From Spirodela intermedia (taxonomy: Eukaryota > Streptophyta > Magnoliopsida > Alismatales > Araceae), in the NCBI GenBank assembly GCA_902729315.2, contig LR746264.1, positions 7,843,878 through 7,907,877 of the forward strand: 64,000 bases of DNA, in the 5' to 3' direction. The notes below the pieces were generated by a model. It did no database searches. It was not told the origin of the DNA and saw only the letters and a program-made list of their open reading frames with translations. Numbering within the stretch: the stretch's first letter is position 1; each line of letters begins with the position of its first letter. This document shows positions 60,398 through 64,000 of this stretch, in pieces. The position numbers and the translations under genes are program-made.

Positions 60398-61810
60398 ATG
60401 GAGGTCAACGGCCTCCGCGACTTCAGGGGGAGCATCTCTCTGCGAGCCGAGGAGACGGAATCCGGGTTCAGGTTCTTCCTGGAGGACGACGAGGAATTAT
60501 TCTTCGATTTGAACCTGGAGAAGATGCTCAACACAGAGGAATTCGAGTTCCAGATCGCCTTCTCCCAGCCCCCGGCCGCCGGTCCCCCCTCTCAGCGCTC
60601 CGCCGATGTGCTCTTCCGGAACGGCCGGATTCTCCCTTTGCAGGGGAACCACGTCTCAAATTCTGAAGTGCAGTTGCATCCTGCGGGGGAGCTTGGGCTT
60701 CCGCGAGTTTCTGTCCCGGTGGAGATCAGGGCGAACTCAAGGGAACACCTTCTCCATGGCGATCGGCGGCACACAGGCAGCAACGAGTATCTTCATAGGT
60801 CTGCGGAGATTAATTGAGAGGGAAACTAAGAATGATAGTTCTTCAGAGGGGAATATCGTCTTCCATTATGCCCGATAGACTAGCTATCCAGTTTCATTAA
60901 TTTCGTCGAGGAAGGGAACCATTCCCCATCTTCTATGCCTCTCCTTTTCTTGGAGCACACAGTTCACCATCATCTGAGAGAGAGAGAGAGAGAATCTAGC
61001 TTGGTGCATACGTAGGTAGCTTCTAAGAGGAGTAAACGCGTATCGCTTTCTCTCTTTCATCTTGGAGATGACCGGACGGCAGGTTAGGCGGCCGGTGCCG
61101 ATCGCAGCGCCTTAGTCTTTGAGATGGACTTCTTTAATGGTGAGAAGTCCCGATTGAGTGTTTTCGATCACCCGACATTAATTACTTGCATGCTTCTTGT
61201 CCGGGGGGCTCATCTCAGTAAAACCCAGAATTCTTCCTTCTCTGTTCATCTTTAGAAATCGATCGTCTCGATTCGTTCGAAGTTTATAGCGGGTTTCTCC
61301 GGTTGATCCTCATGCAGGAAGACTGATCTCAAGCTGGCAGAGAGGACGAACACCGGAGCGACGAAGTTCCTGGTCAGGTTCCCATCGGAGAGAATACGCT
61401 CCACCTTCGCGTCCATCGTGAAGCCTCACCAGCTGCTCTCTCCTCTCCACGAGATATCCCAGAGCGGCGCCGCCTGGACCTTGGGGAAGGGCAGCGGTTT
61501 GAGGAAGCTGGCACAGCGGTTCTCCGGATGTCTGGGAATCGGGAAGAAGAGGCCCATCCAGAGCGGGGGAGCCGCCGGCGCCGCCGTGGACGTCGACGAG
61601 GCCGTCGTCAACACCATTCTTGATGCCGTGGATTTCGCCGTGAGGAGCGGACGCTGGGCCGCCGTGGGGGCCGAGGGCCTTCGGAAGTCCCCGCCACTGC
61701 GCGGAGCCGCCGACCGACTGACGGAATTCACCCTGGAGAGGAATCTTTCCATCAATTCCGCCATTGCCCACTGCAAGATGTCTTACAGCGGGGTCTCGAG
61801 TATGCGATGA
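60398..61810 (+). CDS. Membrane-associated kinase regulator (MAKR) family protein
   Basis: Two exons, 60398-60798 and 61318-61810, joined by a GT-AG intron in phase, give 297 aa. Evidence for the family: an EFEFQIAF strand (48-55), the SADVLFRNGRILPL block (68-81) that MAKR and BKI1 proteins share, a basic middle (KGSGLRKLAQRF, GIGKKRP) suited to membrane binding, and the C-terminal INSAIAHCKMS segment (279-289) found in MAKRs. MAKR proteins sit at the plasma membrane and modulate receptor kinases such as BRI1 by binding their kinase domains; which kinase is unknown here. Reading without the intron would stop at 60817 and lose the conserved C-terminus, so the spliced model is preferred. The sequence between residues 82 and 270 is poorly conserved and was not matched to a subfamily. 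Confidence 0.78.
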
Positions 61811-63050
61811 TGGGCTGTGCCCACTCTCTCTCTAGCAGAGATTTCTGTATCAGAGTGAGTGCGGCCTTAAGTTACTATAGAACAAAAATCAAGAATTTTC
61901 CCAACATCATAGCCAAGTAGTCGCGCATGAAAATATTGGGTGATTATCAATGAATATACTAAAAGCAACACAGTGGAAAGTAGTGGGCAATATTAAATAT
62001 GTATTTTTGAATATTCTCAAAAATTGCAGAGGTGTCTGCCTCAAGATGCAAGCTTTCATGCATTTAGTTTGACCGCGCCCCTTTTGGGTCCTCACTTATG
62101 CCATTTAAAACCTCGTTTGACTTTTTCAATGACGTGCATATTTTACCGTATATGCTTTGTAAATAGATTACAATATTATACTAGCCTTTTTAATATGATA
62201 TATTTGTATAAATATATATTTTAGTCAGTCGTATGATGTATAATTGCACACATTATAATATGTTTTACATTAAAATTAAGCTGATTAAAAAAACCCATAA
62301 TCAAGAGGCTCTCAATCTAAACAACTCATAAAAAATATAAATCACTTTTTTTTACTTCATTAGAACAAAAATAATTACACATTAATTTAAAAATAGCAGT
62401 TATGGGAGCATATATCATGCCGACATGAAACGATTACGTACCCAACCGTCAATCTATGGGTGAGTGCAATAGGAGACGGATCTTTTTTTAAAATCGATTA
62501 ATTATTTCATTTTTTGTACATACTAATGGAATAAATTAGATCGCAATTATATTATCTTTATATTTACGGCCGGTTCCGAATTGAACTCGGGTCGGTCGGG
62601 TCGGTCGGTCCGAACCGGTTAGGGGGAGAGGGTTGCGCTGGTTTGCTTGTTGGTGGACTCTGGTCTCCTTGGCGGCTACCTCCGACAAGTGCTCTCTCTC
62701 AGGCGGAGGGCAGAGGGAAGCCGTTCCGTTCGTTGCTGCTCTGGATCTCCTGGTTTCCTAATTTCTCGTTTCCGACGGAGATCGCGCGGTCGGAGGGTGC
62801 AAATGAGAGACTTCAGGCGCCGAATTTATGCCTCGCCGGCGACTGGTCGTCTCTTCGGACCCCCTTCCCACGGGATGTCTACCGTGCCCTAGCTCTGGTC
62901 CTCCTGCTGCCGGAGAAAGCGGAGGTGAGTTGTCTTCCCCCCTCCGCTCGTTCCCCTAGCTTAGTCGTCTCCCCCAGTCCGCGCGACTTCCGCGGCCGCT
63001 GTAACGGTAGGGGCAAGGGAGTAAGGGAGAAAAGAAAGGGGTTGGGGGCG
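61811..63050. other. Spacer and SCC4 upstream region
   Basis: AT-rich from about 61,870 to 62,560, then GC-rich with GGTCGG words near 62,592-62,612. A frame open from 62643 runs into the SCC4 start but shows no family similarity before 63051, so it is taken as leader sequence. A GT-rich or spliced 5' leader is possible (GGTGAGTT at about 62921). Confidence 0.5.
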
Positions 63051-64000
63051 ATGGAGGCAGTGGCTGAGGGGCTATGGGGCTTAGCAGACATGCACGAGAG
63101 TCGCGGAGAGGTGGGGAAGGCGGTAAAATGCCTCGAAGCCATATGCCAGAGTCAAGTATCTTTTCTCCCCATGGTGGAGGTCAAGACCCGTCTCCGAGTC
63201 GCGCAGATCCTCCTCGATCATACCCACAACCTCAACCACGCTAAGGCCCACCTTGAGCGCGCTCATCTACTGCTCAAATCCATTCCCTCATGCTTCGAGC
63301 TCAAGTGCCGGGCTCACAGTCTCCTGAGTCATTGTTACCACCTCATCGGGGCCCTTCCCCATCAGAGGCACATTCTCCACCGAGCCCTCGACCTGGTTCG
63401 CTCCGTCGGTGATGGCGACTGGGAAGCCAAGCTGTGGTTATGTAACTTCAATTCTCAGCTTGCCAATGCCCTGGCCATTGAGGGGGACTACCATGCATCT
63501 CTCTCAGTGCTTGAGGATGGCTTCGCAACCGCGACAAAGATTTGCTATCCCGAACTTCAGGTCTGTTCCGTCTGAGCGTGGTGGGATCGAAGTATACTAG
63601 TCTTCATATCATTATTCTTTTTTTCTATACTGTTGAACCTGGATACTGTTTTCAAACAGATGTTTTTTGCAACTTCGATGTTACACGTGCATCTGTTTCA
63701 ATGGCAAGACACGAGTCTGGTCCACGGTGCAGTCCTGAGGTGTAGCGAGGTCTGGGAGTCCATTCGAGCTGATCAAGTATGTTTCTCCCTCTGTGTGTGT
63801 GTGCAATTTTCCAGAAAATTTGAATTCTGAAGCCAGCTTGAATCATATGATCGACGTTTTCAACTTCGAGTGTGTCTACAAGATAAAATCTTTTGATTCA
63901 CACGCCAAGCTCAAAATTCTAATGAATTCAAAAGCACCTCATAGGAAGTACGTCTAAGAGCTGGCTGCATAACAAAACTCTGCCTAAATGTGCCATCTCC
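63051..64000 (+). CDS. SCC4: Sister chromatid cohesion protein SCC4 (MAU2), 5' part
   Basis: Exons 63051-63560 and 63660-63776 give the first 209 aa; the gene continues past the window end. The start MEAVAEGLWGLADMHE and the blocks KAVKCLEAICQSQVSFLPMVEVKTRLR, LERAHLLLKSIP, LLSHCYHL, LWLCNFNSQLANAL and MFFATSMLHVHLFQW match plant SCC4. The fold is a run of TPR-like helical repeats. SCC4 wraps the N-terminus of SCC2 and together they load cohesin on chromatin in the nucleus. Both junctions seen (CAG|GTCTG and CAA|GTATG) are GT-AG and phase 0. A third exon should follow beyond 63776; nothing coding was recognised up to 64000. Confidence 0.92.

Noticed and set aside
60398-60817. Unspliced 139-aa version of the MAKR protein
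   Set aside because: It would lose the conserved AIAHCK C-terminus, which joins perfectly in phase after splicing at 60798/61318.
62643-63050. N-terminal extension of SCC4 by 136 codons
   Set aside because: SCC4 proteins start at MEAVAEGLW-like sequence; the upstream part is unconserved and likely leader.
1-64000. CRISPR arrays, tRNA, rRNA, intact transposons or organelle DNA
   Set aside because: No regular direct-repeat/spacer array, no tRNA B-box context, and no transposase or reverse transcriptase frame was recognised.

Overview
This window is nuclear DNA from a flowering plant. The genes are split by many short to medium introns. Their products are plant-type families (MED33, LURP-one-related, RLCK-VII kinase, MAKR, CML42-like calcium sensor, a DUF7866-type cysteine-rich secreted protein). 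The spacers are rich in (GA/CT)n and (TA)n microsatellites and AT-rich non-coding DNA. Several first exons are GC-rich, but I cannot name the species from the sequence. No rRNA, tRNA, CRISPR array, prokaryotic operon or intact transposon was found.

Layout: 1-2.3 kb, no supported gene. 2.3-6.0 kb (+), LTV1, a 40S ribosome assembly factor, behind a site II/telo-box promoter. 6.65-9.56 kb (+), an FHIT-type HIT hydrolase with an apparent AT-AC U12 intron. 10.1-10.9 kb (-), a LURP-one-related protein. 11.1-11.9 kb, a tandem repeat of about 0.2 kb units carrying CT tracts. 12.4-13.2 kb (-), a secreted cysteine-rich DUF7866-like protein. 14.8-31.6 kb (+), a 20-exon RecQ helicase (898 aa, WRN/RecQ886-like) with a decayed duplicate exon and a perfect hairpin in its introns. 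31.8-35.3 kb (-), a PBL/RIPK-like RLCK-VII kinase, tail to tail with RecQ. 36.3-36.5 kb, a cluster of five CACGTG boxes. 37.96-38.03 kb, one orphan exon of ethanolamine-phosphate cytidylyltransferase. 39.0-50.9 kb (-), a complete 12-exon MED33 Mediator subunit. 51-57.3 kb, AT-rich DNA almost without ORFs. 57.4-57.9 kb (-), an intronless CML42-like EF-hand protein. 60.4-61.8 kb (+), a two-exon MAKR-family regulator. 63.05 kb to the window end (+), the 5' part of SCC4/MAU2, the cohesin loader subunit.

The genes are independent eukaryotic transcription units, not an operon. Two concern genome maintenance (RecQ, SCC4), one transcription (MED33), one ribosome assembly (LTV1), and several signalling or defence (PBL kinase, LOR, CML, MAKR). 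I see no evidence that they form one system. Exon models were built by hand from reading frame, splice dinucleotides and family similarity. For every multi-exon gene recognised by family the exon phases add up without a frameshift. The best leads are the FHIT U12 intron beside a 3-nt exon, the stop-containing RecQ exon duplicate, the orphan PECT1 exon, the nested hairpin, and the G-box cluster.
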